64,000 nt of DNA from Bradyrhizobium sp. cir1 (GTDB taxonomy: Bacteria > Pseudomonadota > Alphaproteobacteria > Rhizobiales > Xanthobacteraceae), in the NCBI RefSeq assembly GCF_014198245.1, contig NZ_JACIHE010000003.1:1-64000 (forward strand), read 5' to 3'. Position 1 is the stretch's first letter. Each line of letters begins with the position of its first letter. The notes under the pieces were generated by a model. It was not told the origin of the DNA, ran no database searches, and worked only from the letters and a program-made list of their open reading frames with translations. Below, piece after piece: positions 34,994 to 43,768 of the stretch. The position numbers and the translations under genes were made by a program.

Positions 34994-36511
34994 ATGAGCG
35001 AGGACAAGACGCCGAGCGGGCCGGATCTGACCAAGGGCGTATCGCTCGCCGACTTCAAGGACGGCAAGCTGCTCGGCCATGTCGGGAGCGAAGACGTCCT
35101 GCTGGTGCAGGCCGGCGGCGAGATTTTTGCAATCGAGCCCGCCTGCAGCCACTACCACGGCCCGCTTGCCGAGGGCCTCGTGGTCGGCGACACCATCCGC
35201 TGCCCCTGGCACCACGCCTGCTTCTCCCTGCGGTCGGGCGAGGCCACCCGTCCGCCGGCATTGAATGCGCTGGCGGTGTGGGAGATCACGCAGGACCAGG
35301 ACAGGATTCGGGTTCAGCGCAAGCGTGAGGCGCCGAAGCCCTCGGCACGCAGTGTGCCGACACCCGAAAGATTCGTCATCGTCGGCGGCGGCGCCGCCGG
35401 CTTCGCCGCGGCCGAGACGCTCCGGCGCGAAGGCTTTGCCGGCGCCATCACCATGCTCAGCAATGACGGCGCGATGCCGGTCGACCGTCCTAATCTCTCC
35501 AAGGACTACCTCGCCGGCAACGCGCCGGAGGATTGGCTGCCGCTGCGGGGCGAGGACTACTATCAGAGCGCCGGCATCGATCTCAGGCTCAGCACGAACG
35601 TTGCGGCGATCGATCCAAAGACCCGCAGCGTGACCCTCGGCAATGGCGACAGCCTGCGGTTCGACCGGCTGCTGCTCGCGACCGGCGCCGAGCCGGTGAA
35701 GCTGCAGATCCCGGGTGCGGAGCAGCCGCACGTCCACACCTTGCGGTCCGTCGCCGACAGCCGCGCCATCATCAAGGCCGCCGGTAGCGCGAAGCGCGCG
35801 CTGGTGATCGGCGCCAGCTTCATCGGCCTGGAAGTTGCGGCGTCCTTGCGGACGCGCAAGCTCGACGTGCACGTGGTTGCGCCGGAGGAGCGACCGATGC
35901 AGAAGGTGCTCGGGTCCGAGATGGGCGACTTCATTCGCACGCTGCATGAAGAGAACGGCGTCAACTTCCACCTCGAGGACACGGTGGAGAGGCTCGACGG
36001 CACCCGCGCCACGCTGAAGAGCGGCGCCGTCATCGAGGCAGACCTGGTCGTGGTCGGCATCGGCGTCAGACCGCGCATTGCGCTGGCCGAGCAGGCGGGC
36101 CTTGCCGCCGATCGCGGCGTCAGCGTGACTGAATATCTCGAAACCAGCATCGCCGGCATCTTCGCCGCCGGCGACATCGCGCGCTGGCCTGATCCGCATT
36201 CGCGGCATACCATCCGCGTCGAGCATTGGGTGGTGGCGGAGCGCCAGGGCCAGACCGCGGCGCGCAACATGCTCGGCAGGCGCGAACGCTTCGACGCCGT
36301 GCCGTTCTTCTGGTCCCAGCATTACGACGTCCCGATCAACTATGTCGGTCACGCCGAGAGCTTCGACGCCGTCGCCATCGACGGCAGCATTTCCGGCAAG
36401 GACTGCCTGCTGAAGTACAGCAAGGGCGGACACGTGCTTGCGGTCGCTTCAATTTATCGCGATCTCGACAATCTCAAGGCCGAATTCGAGATGGAGCGCT
36501 CGCGCGGCTGA
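34994..36511 (+). CDS. Rieske ferredoxin / FAD-dependent oxidoreductase fusion
   Basis: A 505-residue protein. Residues 1-105 form a Rieske [2Fe-2S] domain with both ligand pairs, CSHYHGPL near 51 and CPWHHACF near 70. A class-I pyridine-nucleotide-disulfide-type oxidoreductase follows: FAD motif VIVGGGAAGFAAAE near 129, the NAD-binding motif VIGASFIGLEVAAS near 272, and the second FAD motif IFAAGDIARWP near 390. The arrangement is that of AIFM3-like and benzoate/biphenyl-type ferredoxin reductases fused to their ferredoxin. The probable role is electron transfer from NADH to an unknown oxygenase or redox partner. The start ATG 34994 has an ideal AGGAGGTG site. Confidence 0.9.
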   Translation: MSEDKTPSGPDLTKGVSLADFKDGKLLGHVGSEDVLLVQAGGEIFAIEPACSHYHGPLAEGLVVGDTIRCPWHHACFSLRSGEATRPPALNALAVWEITQDQDRIRVQRKREAPKPSARSVPTPERFVIVGGGAAGFAAAETLRREGFAGAITMLSNDGAMPVDRPNLSKDYLAGNAPEDWLPLRGEDYYQSAGIDLRLSTNVAAIDPKTRSVTLGNGDSLRFDRLLLATGAEPVKLQIPGAEQPHVHTLRSVADSRAIIKAAGSAKRALVIGASFIGLEVAASLRTRKLDVHVVAPEERPMQKVLGSEMGDFIRTLHEENGVNFHLEDTVERLDGTRATLKSGAVIEADLVVVGIGVRPRIALAEQAGLAADRGVSVTEYLETSIAGIFAAGDIARWPDPHSRHTIRVEHWVVAERQGQTAARNMLGRRERFDAVPFFWSQHYDVPINYVGHAESFDAVAIDGSISGKDCLLKYSKGGHVLAVASIYRDLDNLKAEFEMERSRG

Positions 36512-36639
36512 TGCGCGGCATTCGACCTTGATTTGCGTCAATGTTGTTGCCGGGAACGGTGCTCTCCTGACTGTCGTCCCGGCACGGTGCGTGCTATTCT
36601 GGCGTGTGCCCCCGGGCTTCGCATGCAGGAGTGGCCGCC

Positions 36640-37215
36640 ATGACCAGTGCTTCTGACACGTCTCATCACCCAAGTCTCGGCTCCGGCATCGCGGCGCTGC
36701 ATGCCAAATGGGGCTGGATCGTCGCGCTCGGCGTCGTCTATCTCATCGCGGGCTTTGTCGCGCTCAGCAGCATGGTGATGGCGACGGTGGCGAGCGTGAT
36801 TGTGGTCGGCGCGATGATGATCGTCGCCGGTGTGACGGAGATCATCGGTGCATTCCAGCTCAAAAGCTGGGGCAAGTTCCTGATCTGGGCCTTGCTCGGC
36901 GTGCTCTACGTTGTCGCGGGATTCCTGACCTTCGAGAATCCGCTGTTCGCGGCCGTCCTGCTGACGCTGTTTCTCGGCGCCTCGCTGATCGCCTCGGGCG
37001 CCGTCAGGCTGTTTCTCGCCTTCAGCATGAAGCGGGAGAGCCCCTGGGTGTGGGTGGCGCTGTCGGCCGTCATCACGCTGCTGCTCGGGCTCCTGATCGT
37101 GGCACGCTGGCCGGTGAACAGCGTCTACATCCTCGGCCTGTTCCTCGGCATCGACCTGATCATGGCCGGTGCCGGCTGGATCAGCCTCGGCTTCAGCCTC
37201 AAGCGGCGCGGCTGA
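36640..37215 (+). CDS. HdeD-family (DUF308) membrane protein
   Basis: A 191-residue protein with about six membrane spans in the three-repeat DUF308/HdeD pattern: WGWIVALGVVYLIAGFVAL near residue 25, AMMIVAGVTEIIGAF, LLGVLYVVAGFLTF near 85, GASLIASGAVRLFLAF, LSAVITLLLGLLIV near 145, and IDLIMAGAGWISLG. HdeD is linked to acid resistance in E. coli; a function in this organism is not established. The ATG at 36640 has AGGAGTGG upstream. Inverted repeat 37239-37281 follows. Confidence 0.85.
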   Translation: MTSASDTSHHPSLGSGIAALHAKWGWIVALGVVYLIAGFVALSSMVMATVASVIVVGAMMIVAGVTEIIGAFQLKSWGKFLIWALLGVLYVVAGFLTFENPLFAAVLLTLFLGASLIASGAVRLFLAFSMKRESPWVWVALSAVITLLLGLLIVARWPVNSVYILGLFLGIDLIMAGAGWISLGFSLKRRG

Positions 37216-37238
37216 AACCTCCGGCGTAGTGCGCGGCA

Positions 37239-37281
37239 CTGAAGCGCGACCAGATTTGGATGAATCGTCATCGCGCTTCAG
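37239..37281. terminator. hairpin between convergent HdeD and M81 peptidase genes
   Basis: CTGAAGCGCGA (37239-37249) and TCGCGCTTCAG (37271-37281) are exact complements with a 21-base loop. It lies between two convergent genes. No T-run follows, so termination is inferred from position only; it could equally be a short dispersed palindrome. Confidence 0.5.
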
Positions 37282-37323
37282 GTGATGTTTGCGCATGGCC
37301 TTGCCGGATGATGCTTTGGCAGA

Positions 37324-38841
37324 TCAATCCAGCGGCATCTCGTCGAGCGGCCAGATCGGGCGGCGGACCCTGCGATAGGTGAGGGTCGTGTAGTCATTCG
37401 TGGCAAGGCCGCCGCTGTCGGCCAGGATCACCTCCTTGGCCATCGGCCCGAAAGCGGCGCGGAAGTGGTGGGCGGACTTGACTGCGACCACCCGAAACTG
37501 CGCCGGCTCCGCACCGAGAATTCGGAACATTTCCTGATCATAGGTTTGCAGCGTGTTGGTCGACAGGGCGATCGAGATGCCGTTCACCTCGAGCAGGGCG
37601 GAGGGGCCGAGCGTCATGGGCTGACCGGCATTCATCGGTCCCTCGCAGACGAAGGCACCATCCGACAGCGCGGCGACGCGTCCGGCCAGCGTGAGTGGCG
37701 GCCCGTAGCTTGCGGGATCGCGCTTGGCGCCGACAACGACGTCGAGGCTGGCCCCGAGACCCGCGGCATGACAGCGGGCGGCGGCTTCGGGATCGCCGAG
37801 GACGCCGAGGAGCACGCCTTTGACGCTGGCCTCCAGCAGCGCCTCCAACAGGCGGACGCCGTCGCCATAGGCGCCTGAACCCGGGTTGTCGCTGTAGTCG
37901 GAAATGACAAAAGGACGGGTATCGGCGACATCGGCTGCGGCCTCCGCGGCAAGCCTGGTCGCGGTCGGCAGGTCATACACCGCGACGGTGACCTCGGCGC
38001 GGCGACGGTAGATCTCGTCGTAGAGCGTGGCCGCAGCCTGCCGCGCCGCCGTCTCGGCGGCGTTGTGCGAGGCATCGTAGGTCACCTGCACGCTGGGGCC
38101 GACCTCGGCAATGTCCGAGCGGCTGAAGCCCGCGCAGACGTCGACCGACAACAGGCCGGGCGTTTGTGCCTCCATGTCCGCAGCGCGCGCCAAGAGATCG
38201 CTCATCACGCCGCCCTGGGTTCGTCCGTGATTGCATCCGTCGAGCAGCGGTCCTTGCAGGTGGACGACCTTCGGTCGGATCTTGCCGTCCATCGCCGATT
38301 GCAACAAATCGGCCGCGCGGAGTGCCGTCTCGTATTGGTCGATATGCGGATAGGTCCGGTAGGGCAGCATGATGTCGGCCAGCCGGCCCATGCGTTCGGT
38401 GACGTTGGCATGCAGGTCGAGCGTCACCGCGATCGGGATCGCCTCGCCGAGCCGCTTGCGCAATCCTTCCAGCAGCGCACCCTCGGCATCCTCGTCGGTC
38501 TCGGTCACCATCGCGCCGTGCAATGCGAGGATGACGCCGTCGAGCGGTCCCGTCTCGCAGGCCTCGTAGACCAGGCGTTGCAGTTCGGCCCAGCAGTCGG
38601 CCGTCACCTTGCCGGACGGCGTGGCCGAGGCTGCAATCGGCTGCACCAGGGTCCAGCCGTAGCGTTTGGCTGCAGCCAGATGTCCGGCGATCTCCATCTT
38701 GGTGGCGCCGAGCGCGGGGGCGATCTCGGCTCCCAGGAGAAACAGCCGCTTGCGATAATCATCGAGCGTGGTCGGAACGATCGAGAAAGTGTTGGTCTCG
38801 TGGGCGATCTGCGCGGAGAGCACACGTCGCGTCTGGCTCAT
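37324..38841 (-). CDS. M81-family metallopeptidase (MlrC/microcystinase C-like)
   Basis: A 505-residue protein of the MlrC family. The N-terminal DUF1485 domain carries likely zinc ligands in AQIAHETNTFS near residue 13 and in TLDLHANVTERM near 142; the C-terminal MlrC domain has SDYSDNPGSGAYGDG near 305. MlrC of Sphingomonas degrades linearised microcystin, but the many rhizobial paralogues act on unknown peptides or amides. The start ATG 38841 has AAGGAG upstream, and the family N-terminus (RVLSAQIAHETNTF) confirms it. It diverges from a branched-chain-type ABC binding protein, suggesting uptake and hydrolysis of the same compound. Confidence 0.88.
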   Translation of the reverse strand: MSQTRRVLSAQIAHETNTFSIVPTTLDDYRKRLFLLGAEIAPALGATKMEIAGHLAAAKRYGWTLVQPIAASATPSGKVTADCWAELQRLVYEACETGPLDGVILALHGAMVTETDEDAEGALLEGLRKRLGEAIPIAVTLDLHANVTERMGRLADIMLPYRTYPHIDQYETALRAADLLQSAMDGKIRPKVVHLQGPLLDGCNHGRTQGGVMSDLLARAADMEAQTPGLLSVDVCAGFSRSDIAEVGPSVQVTYDASHNAAETAARQAAATLYDEIYRRRAEVTVAVYDLPTATRLAAEAAADVADTRPFVISDYSDNPGSGAYGDGVRLLEALLEASVKGVLLGVLGDPEAAARCHAAGLGASLDVVVGAKRDPASYGPPLTLAGRVAALSDGAFVCEGPMNAGQPMTLGPSALLEVNGISIALSTNTLQTYDQEMFRILGAEPAQFRVVAVKSAHHFRAAFGPMAKEVILADSGGLATNDYTTLTYRRVRRPIWPLDEMPLD

Positions 38842-39040
38842 GGAGGCTCCTTGTTGTTCATGGAAGCCGCGGGCCTGATCTCGCGTCCTCACAAGGCACT
38901 TCGCTAGCATCAAATCGGGCTGCGCCACCAGCAACTCGACGCAAGACCATCTTGCGGAACTCCGCTGATCTGGCGCGCTGACAAAAGCAGCGCGCAGCAT
39001 GGCCGCTTCGCCGCGCGGCGATAATCATCGGGGAGACACC

Positions 39041-40252
39041 ATGAGAGCCGCTTTGGCCCTGGCCGCAGCTTTGGCTGCCGCCTGCCTGTCCACGCCTGCA
39101 CCTGCGCAAAAATCCTACGGTCCCGGCGTCAGCGACACCGAGATCAAGATCGGCAACACCATGCCGTATAGCGGGCCGGCCTCGCCGCTCAGCATCACCG
39201 GCCGGGTGATCTCCGCCTATTTCGACGAGGTCAATGACAAGGGCGGGATTGGTGGCCGCAAGCTCAATCTGATCTCGCTGGATGACGCCTTCTCGCCGCC
39301 TAAGACCATGGAGGCCGCGCGGCGCCTCGTCGAGGGCGACGGCGTCGCCTTCATCTTCGCCACCATGGGCACCGCGCCGAGCTCGGCGATCGCAAAGTAT
39401 CTCAACAGCAACAAGGTGCCGCAGCTCTTTTTGATCAGCTCGGCGTCGAAGTGGAACGATCCCGCCAACATGCCCTGGTCGATGGCGCTGCCCTGGGCGC
39501 CGAACTACACCAGCGAGGCCGCGATCGACGTCGCCTATGCCCGCGCCAAGAATCCGAATGCGCGCTTTGCGGTGCTCTACCAGAACGACGATGCCGGCAA
39601 GGAATATCTTCGCGGTGTCAAGGAAGCGCTGGGTGCCGATGCGGACAAGGCGATCGCGATGGCCTCGAGCTTCGAGGTCGCCGATCCCACAGTCGATTCC
39701 CAGGTGCTGACCCTCGCCAACACCAAGGCCGACGTCTTCATGATCTACTCGGTGACGCCGCGCGCCTGCGCGCAGGCGATCCGCAAGGCGCACGAGGTCG
39801 GCTGGCAGCCGACGCGCTTCCTCGCCAGCGGCTGTGCCAACAAGGCGACCGTGATGGCGCCGGCCGGCCTTGAGGCCGGCAAGGGCGTGCTGTCGCTCGG
39901 CGCGCTCAAGCCGTTCGTCGAGGTGCCGAAGGACGATCCGGCGATGACGGCCTATATCGACTTCATGAAGAAGCGCCTGCCCAACGCCGACATCAACAAC
40001 GTCGCCGGCCTCTACGGCTACACCGTTGCCGAGGCGCTAGTGGTGCTGCTGAGGCAGTGCAAGGACAATCTGACGCGCGAGAACATCATGGCGCAGGCGG
40101 CGAACCTGAAGAACGTGCCGCTGTCGCTGTTGATGCCCGGCATCACGCTGAACACCACGCCGCAGGATTTCCGCCCGATCAAGGACGGCTACATGCTCCA
40201 GTTCGACGGCAACGACTGGGTCGTGGCGAGCGAATTGCTGCGCGGGACGTGA
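39041..40252 (+). CDS. ABC transporter substrate-binding protein, LivK type
   Basis: A 403-residue periplasmic binding protein. The signal peptide is residues 1-23 (ALALAAALAAACLSTPAPAQ, cut after AQ). The type-1 fold begins SDTEIKIGNTMPYSGPASPLS and includes GGIGGRKLNLISLDDAFSPPKT near 70. The ligand-binding segment is near 165-180 (YTSEAAIDVAYARA). The family imports branched-chain amino acids, amides, urea and aromatic acids, so the ligand cannot be named. No cognate permease or ATPase gene is adjacent, making it an orphan. GGGGAGACACC precedes ATG 39041. Confidence 0.88.
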   Translation: MRAALALAAALAAACLSTPAPAQKSYGPGVSDTEIKIGNTMPYSGPASPLSITGRVISAYFDEVNDKGGIGGRKLNLISLDDAFSPPKTMEAARRLVEGDGVAFIFATMGTAPSSAIAKYLNSNKVPQLFLISSASKWNDPANMPWSMALPWAPNYTSEAAIDVAYARAKNPNARFAVLYQNDDAGKEYLRGVKEALGADADKAIAMASSFEVADPTVDSQVLTLANTKADVFMIYSVTPRACAQAIRKAHEVGWQPTRFLASGCANKATVMAPAGLEAGKGVLSLGALKPFVEVPKDDPAMTAYIDFMKKRLPNADINNVAGLYGYTVAEALVVLLRQCKDNLTRENIMAQAANLKNVPLSLLMPGITLNTTPQDFRPIKDGYMLQFDGNDWVVASELLRGT

Positions 40253-40282
40253 CGGGCAGGGCTCTCTCCGCGAACTCGGAAT

Positions 40283-40380
40283 CGTAGGGTGGGCAAAGGC
40301 GCACTTGCGCCGTGCCCACCACCTGCTCACTATGGAAACAGGAGCGTGGGCACGCTTCGCTTTGCCCACCCTACGAGACT
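40283..40380. repeat. dispersed palindromic repeat, family 'GGGTGGGCAAA', copy 2
   Basis: Begins CGTAGGGTGGGCAAAGGCGC and ends CTTTGCCCACCCTACG followed by AGACT. Internal GTGCCCACC and GTGGGCAC arms match those of copy 1 at 81-203. It sits between the binding-protein gene and the acyl-CoA dehydrogenase gene. Confidence 0.85.
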
Positions 40381-40411
40381 GACGCGAAGGTCGGCGAGCG
40401 GGAGGATTAAA

Positions 40412-41644
40412 ATGGATTTTCAACACTCCGCGCGTTCGCTGGAGCTGCAGGGGCGCGTGCGCCAGTTCATGCGCACGCATGTCGAGCCGGTCGAGGAGCT
40501 CTATTACGAGCAGGTGAAGCCGGAGGCCACGCGTTACAGGACGCCTGCCGTCTTGCAGGACCTGAAGCGGCTCGCGCGCGAGCAGGGGCTCTGGAACCTG
40601 TTTCTCTCCGGTGGGCACGGCCAAGACCTTAGTAACACCGGCCTGACGAACCTCGAATACGCGCCCGTGAAGGAGATCATGGGCCGCATCCTCTGGGCAC
40701 CCGAAATCTTCAACTGCTCGGCGCCCGATGTCGGCAACATGGAGGTGCTCGCGAACTACGGCACGAAGGCGCAGCAGGAGCGCTGGCTGACGCCGCTGCT
40801 GGAAGGGCGCATCCGCTCCGGCTTCTCGATGACGGAGCCGCAGGTCGCCTCCAGCGACGCCACCAACATCCAGTGCGAGATCAAGCGCGACGGCAGCGAT
40901 TACGTCATCAACGGGCGAAAGTGGTTCACGTCAGGCGCGATGAACGAGGATTGCGAGATCCTGATCGTGATGGGCAAGACCGCGCCCGATCATCCCGACC
41001 GCCATCGCCAGCAATCCATGATCCTGGTGCCCAAGAATACGCCCGGCGTGCGCATCGTCCGCGACATGCTCACCTATGGTTACGATGATGCCCCGGTCGG
41101 CCATCCCGAGATCGTCTACGACAACGTCCGTGTGCCCGCAGAGAACATCCTGCTCGGCGAAGGCCGCGGCTTCGAGATCGCGCAGGGGAGGCTAGGGCCC
41201 GGCCGCATCCACCATTGCATGCGCCTGATCGGCTGCGCCCAGCGCGCGCTGGAATTGATGTGCCGGCGATCGGTCTCGCGCGTCGCCTTCGGCAAGCCGC
41301 TCGCCGAGCAGGGCTCGGTGCGTGAGGACATCGCAAACTCCTTCTGCGAGATCGCGCAGGCACGGCTCCTCACCCTGCAAGCGGCCGATAAGATGGACCG
41401 TGAAGGCAACAAGGACGCGCGCGACCTGATCGCGGCCGCCAAGATCGTGGTCCCCAGCATGGCCGCCCGCGTGATCGACCGCGCCATCCAGATCCACGGC
41501 GCCGCCGGCGTCTCGCAGGACACGTTCCTCGCGCGCGCCTATGTCTATGCCCGCTTCATCCGCATCGGCGACGGACCGGACCAGGTGCACCTGGCGGCCT
41601 TGGGCAAGGAGCTGATCCGGCGCGACGGAGTGATGGCTGGCTGA
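40412..41644 (+). CDS. acyl-CoA dehydrogenase family protein
   Basis: A 410-residue flavoprotein of the acyl-CoA dehydrogenase family. [15 protein letters not shown] near residue 134 and NGRKWFTSG near 168 are the FAD/substrate signatures of the middle beta domain. [14 protein letters not shown] near 265 and [12 protein letters not shown] near 290 belong to the C-terminal helices, and [13 protein letters not shown] near 360 is the terminal signature. It is slightly longer than the short-chain enzymes and resembles ACAD10/11-like and FadE-type bacterial proteins. The substrate is unknown. The start has a strong GGGAGG site. No electron-transfer flavoprotein or thiolase gene is adjacent. Confidence 0.9.
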   Translation: MDFQHSARSLELQGRVRQFMRTHVEPVEELYYEQVKPEATRYRTPAVLQDLKRLAREQGLWNLFLSGGHGQDLSNTGLTNLEYAPVKEIMGRILWAPEIFNCSAPDVGNMEVLANYGTKAQQERWLTPLLEGRIRSGFSMTEPQVASSDATNIQCEIKRDGSDYVINGRKWFTSGAMNEDCEILIVMGKTAPDHPDRHRQQSMILVPKNTPGVRIVRDMLTYGYDDAPVGHPEIVYDNVRVPAENILLGEGRGFEIAQGRLGPGRIHHCMRLIGCAQRALELMCRRSVSRVAFGKPLAEQGSVREDIANSFCEIAQARLLTLQAADKMDREGNKDARDLIAAAKIVVPSMAARVIDRAIQIHGAAGVSQDTFLARAYVYARFIRIGDGPDQVHLAALGKELIRRDGVMAG

Positions 41645-41835
41645 AAGTGGTAGCCGGCTGCCGCTGGTTCACCGCCTCGGCGGCGCGCACCCCGTCGCCG
41701 GGGTCTTGGCGAGCACTTCATCGCGGCGGCTGTTCCGAGTGTTTTGGCGACTTGCCACTTTTTGGAGGGCTTGCCGCGCCGGTTCCGTTCGGCAACACTG
41801 CCTGTATTTCAAGTAATTGTTTTAAAGGGGGCCTT

Positions 41836-41985
41836 ATGCCCGAGACATTGGAAAGCGTGTTGTGGTGCGCCGCGCTGGCGACGTGGCTGATGCTTCTCTT
41901 CGGGATCATGGGCGAGCGCTTGAAGCCTCTCTCGAAACGCCTCGGCCATCTGCTCGAGGCTGCTTTCAGGCTGAGGGCGAAGTGA
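41836..41985 (+). CDS. small single-span membrane protein, hypothetical
   Basis: A 49-residue frame, with MPETLESVLWCAALATWLML forming an amphipathic start and one membrane span (LWCAALATWLMLLFGIMGE), then a basic tail. AAAGGGGGCCTT gives a plausible ribosome site. Function unknown. The codon use is ordinary, but the length makes the call uncertain. Confidence 0.45.
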   Translation: MPETLESVLWCAALATWLMLLFGIMGERLKPLSKRLGHLLEAAFRLRAK

Positions 41986-42125
41986 TGCGGTAACGTCCTT
42001 CCTTCAAGGCTACATCGTGTTGCCTGACGCACTCGCAGCTCTGCGAGTGGCGAAGACATTTGCGCTGCGACTCCAGCAAGTTCAGGAAGAGCAAGTTCAG
42101 GGCGAGATTGAAACGAAAAACGCTG

Positions 42126-42581
42126 CTAGCGTGCCAGTCTCCGATCGAGGGAGAACCGGCCCGCTCCGGTGACGAAGATCAACAGAGCGCCGCCCATGAT
42201 CGTGATGTTCTTCAGGAAATGATTGTACTGCCCGATCTGTTGCGCTCCGGCGGGATATTCCCAGTAGCGATGTCCGATTGCAGTCGCCGAGAGTACGAAC
42301 AGGAACATCACGATTGCGCAGTAGCGCGTGCCAATGCCGAGGATCAGACAAGCCGACATCACTATTTCCAGCGCGACGGTGAAGGTTGTGAACAGCACGG
42401 GCGCGGGAACGTTCAGCGACCGGAAATAGCCGACTGAGCCGCTGAAGTTGGTAAGCGCGCCGTACGCGCTGCCGACGAAGACCCAGGCAAGCAGGATGCG
42501 TCCGACCAGGATCAGCAGGTCGGCATTTTTCGTGGCGAACTTGTCGATCCCGGATGCGGACCAGGGGAAGCGGAATGACAT
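42126..42581 (-). CDS. DoxX-family membrane protein
   Basis: A 151-residue protein with four membrane spans in the DoxX arrangement: LILVGRILLAWVFVGSAYGA near residue 23, APVLFTTFTVALEIVMSACL near 60, YCAIVMFLFVLSATAIGHRYW near 87, and NITIMGGALLIFVTGAGRFSLD near 125. LKNITIMGGALL is the conserved C-terminal DoxX motif. Members occur in oxidative-stress and thiosulfate-oxidation contexts, but no specific role can be inferred here. It stands alone. Confidence 0.88.
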   Translation of the reverse strand: MSFRFPWSASGIDKFATKNADLLILVGRILLAWVFVGSAYGALTNFSGSVGYFRSLNVPAPVLFTTFTVALEIVMSACLILGIGTRYCAIVMFLFVLSATAIGHRYWEYPAGAQQIGQYNHFLKNITIMGGALLIFVTGAGRFSLDRRLAR

Positions 42582-42957
42582 GGTTACTGCCTTATCGCCT
42601 TGTTGCCTGACGACGGCATTTCAATATTAGCGATCGTATCATGATCGGCGAGTCTGCCAATCCCGAGTTTACCCGCGGCGGACTCCACGAACTGAGTGTG
42701 CATCGTGCTGTTGAGCCGATGTGACCTCGGTGCTATCCTTTAACGTCATCATTCCCGTTAGGTCTGATGAGGCGGGTGATCAGCTTGAGAACTGCCGCCT
42801 GCCATTTGGAAATTGCAATATTTGAATACCTTGAGCCCGCCGTCGAACGCATTTCAGCGTGGCCGGGCAATGTTCATGGACGTCATTCCCCTCCGTGCTT
42901 TCCATCGACCTGGAGGCGGGCTTCTTTGCCAAGTGCTATCGAAAAAGCGATTTCGCC
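42582..42957. other. 376 bp intergenic region
   Basis: The region lies between the divergent DoxX gene and a secreted-protein gene and should hold both promoters. It is less GC-rich than its surroundings. I cannot identify a convincing -35/-10 pair, repeat or RNA gene. The frame of the downstream gene is open from 42859, so its true start is uncertain within the last 100 bp. Confidence 0.4.
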
Positions 42958-43713
42958 ATGTCTATTCGGACAAGCCGAGCCAATTGCAGGGCAGGCAACG
43001 ATCATTTGAATGCAAGACGATTGAGCCGCGGCCTCATGGTTTCCTTGTCATGTGCAGCTTGCCTCGTTCCATTTGCAAGCACCGCGTCGGCCCAATGTGC
43101 GCTCCGCAACGTTCTGCAGAACCAGCTGACGTTCAAGATACATTCTGCGCAAGCGTCCCGACAGCCCATCAAGTCGGCCAGCGATGTTGCGACATGGAAG
43201 ACGATTGCAATCGGCGGCTTCGCTGACCCGATCAGGCTGCGCAACGAGCTGCATGGAATGGGCTGCAATGTCGGTGGGCAGGCCGCTGAAATCCTCGCTC
43301 GACCGGCATTCACCGTCAGCTCTCAAAAGACCGACGTGGAGCTTGTGGTCGTATCGCCGGCCCAGCTTGGGTTTACGTCCGACGCGACGACCTTGGCCGA
43401 CGTTTACGCGCGCGCTCGGGAGTTCGGCTTTGAACTCGTTGCGGCAGAGGTCGGGCCGCAATTGCGCATCCAATATCTTGACCAGCCGGTGGGTGAGTTT
43501 CTCATCATCGCAATGGAGCCGATCAAGACGTGGAGTGGCGAGCCGATTATTCTGAATGTGGCAAATGGCGGAGCCGGATTGATCCTGATCGGGCAGGACG
43601 GCAGAGCCGAAGCGGAAATCCCGACGACATCCCGCTTCGTCTTCGCGCGGTCCCGTCGATCCCTGTCCAGTACCGAAATCGTCGAGCAGGCAGCAGCCCG
43701 GCTGCCGCCGTGA
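42958..43713 (+). CDS. probable secreted protein of unknown function
   Basis: A 251-residue protein from ATG 42958. A Sec-like leader (LMVSLSCAACLVPFASTASA) occurs at residues 26-45, so translation could instead begin at a later codon such as the Met of LSRGLMVSL, which would give a normal short leader. The mature part contains GFADPIRLRNELHGMGCNVG near 95 and YARAREFGFELVAAEVGPQL near 165, followed by QYLDQPVGEFLIIAMEPI. The last segment recurs in bacterial hypothetical proteins that I remember but cannot name. No enzymatic motif is visible. Confidence 0.6.
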   Translation: MSIRTSRANCRAGNDHLNARRLSRGLMVSLSCAACLVPFASTASAQCALRNVLQNQLTFKIHSAQASRQPIKSASDVATWKTIAIGGFADPIRLRNELHGMGCNVGGQAAEILARPAFTVSSQKTDVELVVVSPAQLGFTSDATTLADVYARAREFGFELVAAEVGPQLRIQYLDQPVGEFLIIAMEPIKTWSGEPIILNVANGGAGLILIGQDGRAEAEIPTTSRFVFARSRRSLSSTEIVEQAAARLPP

Positions 43714-43768
43714 ACGGGACCGGCGGGAAGTTCCGGCGATGCGTTGGCGGCGGCGTGTGACGCGGCCG

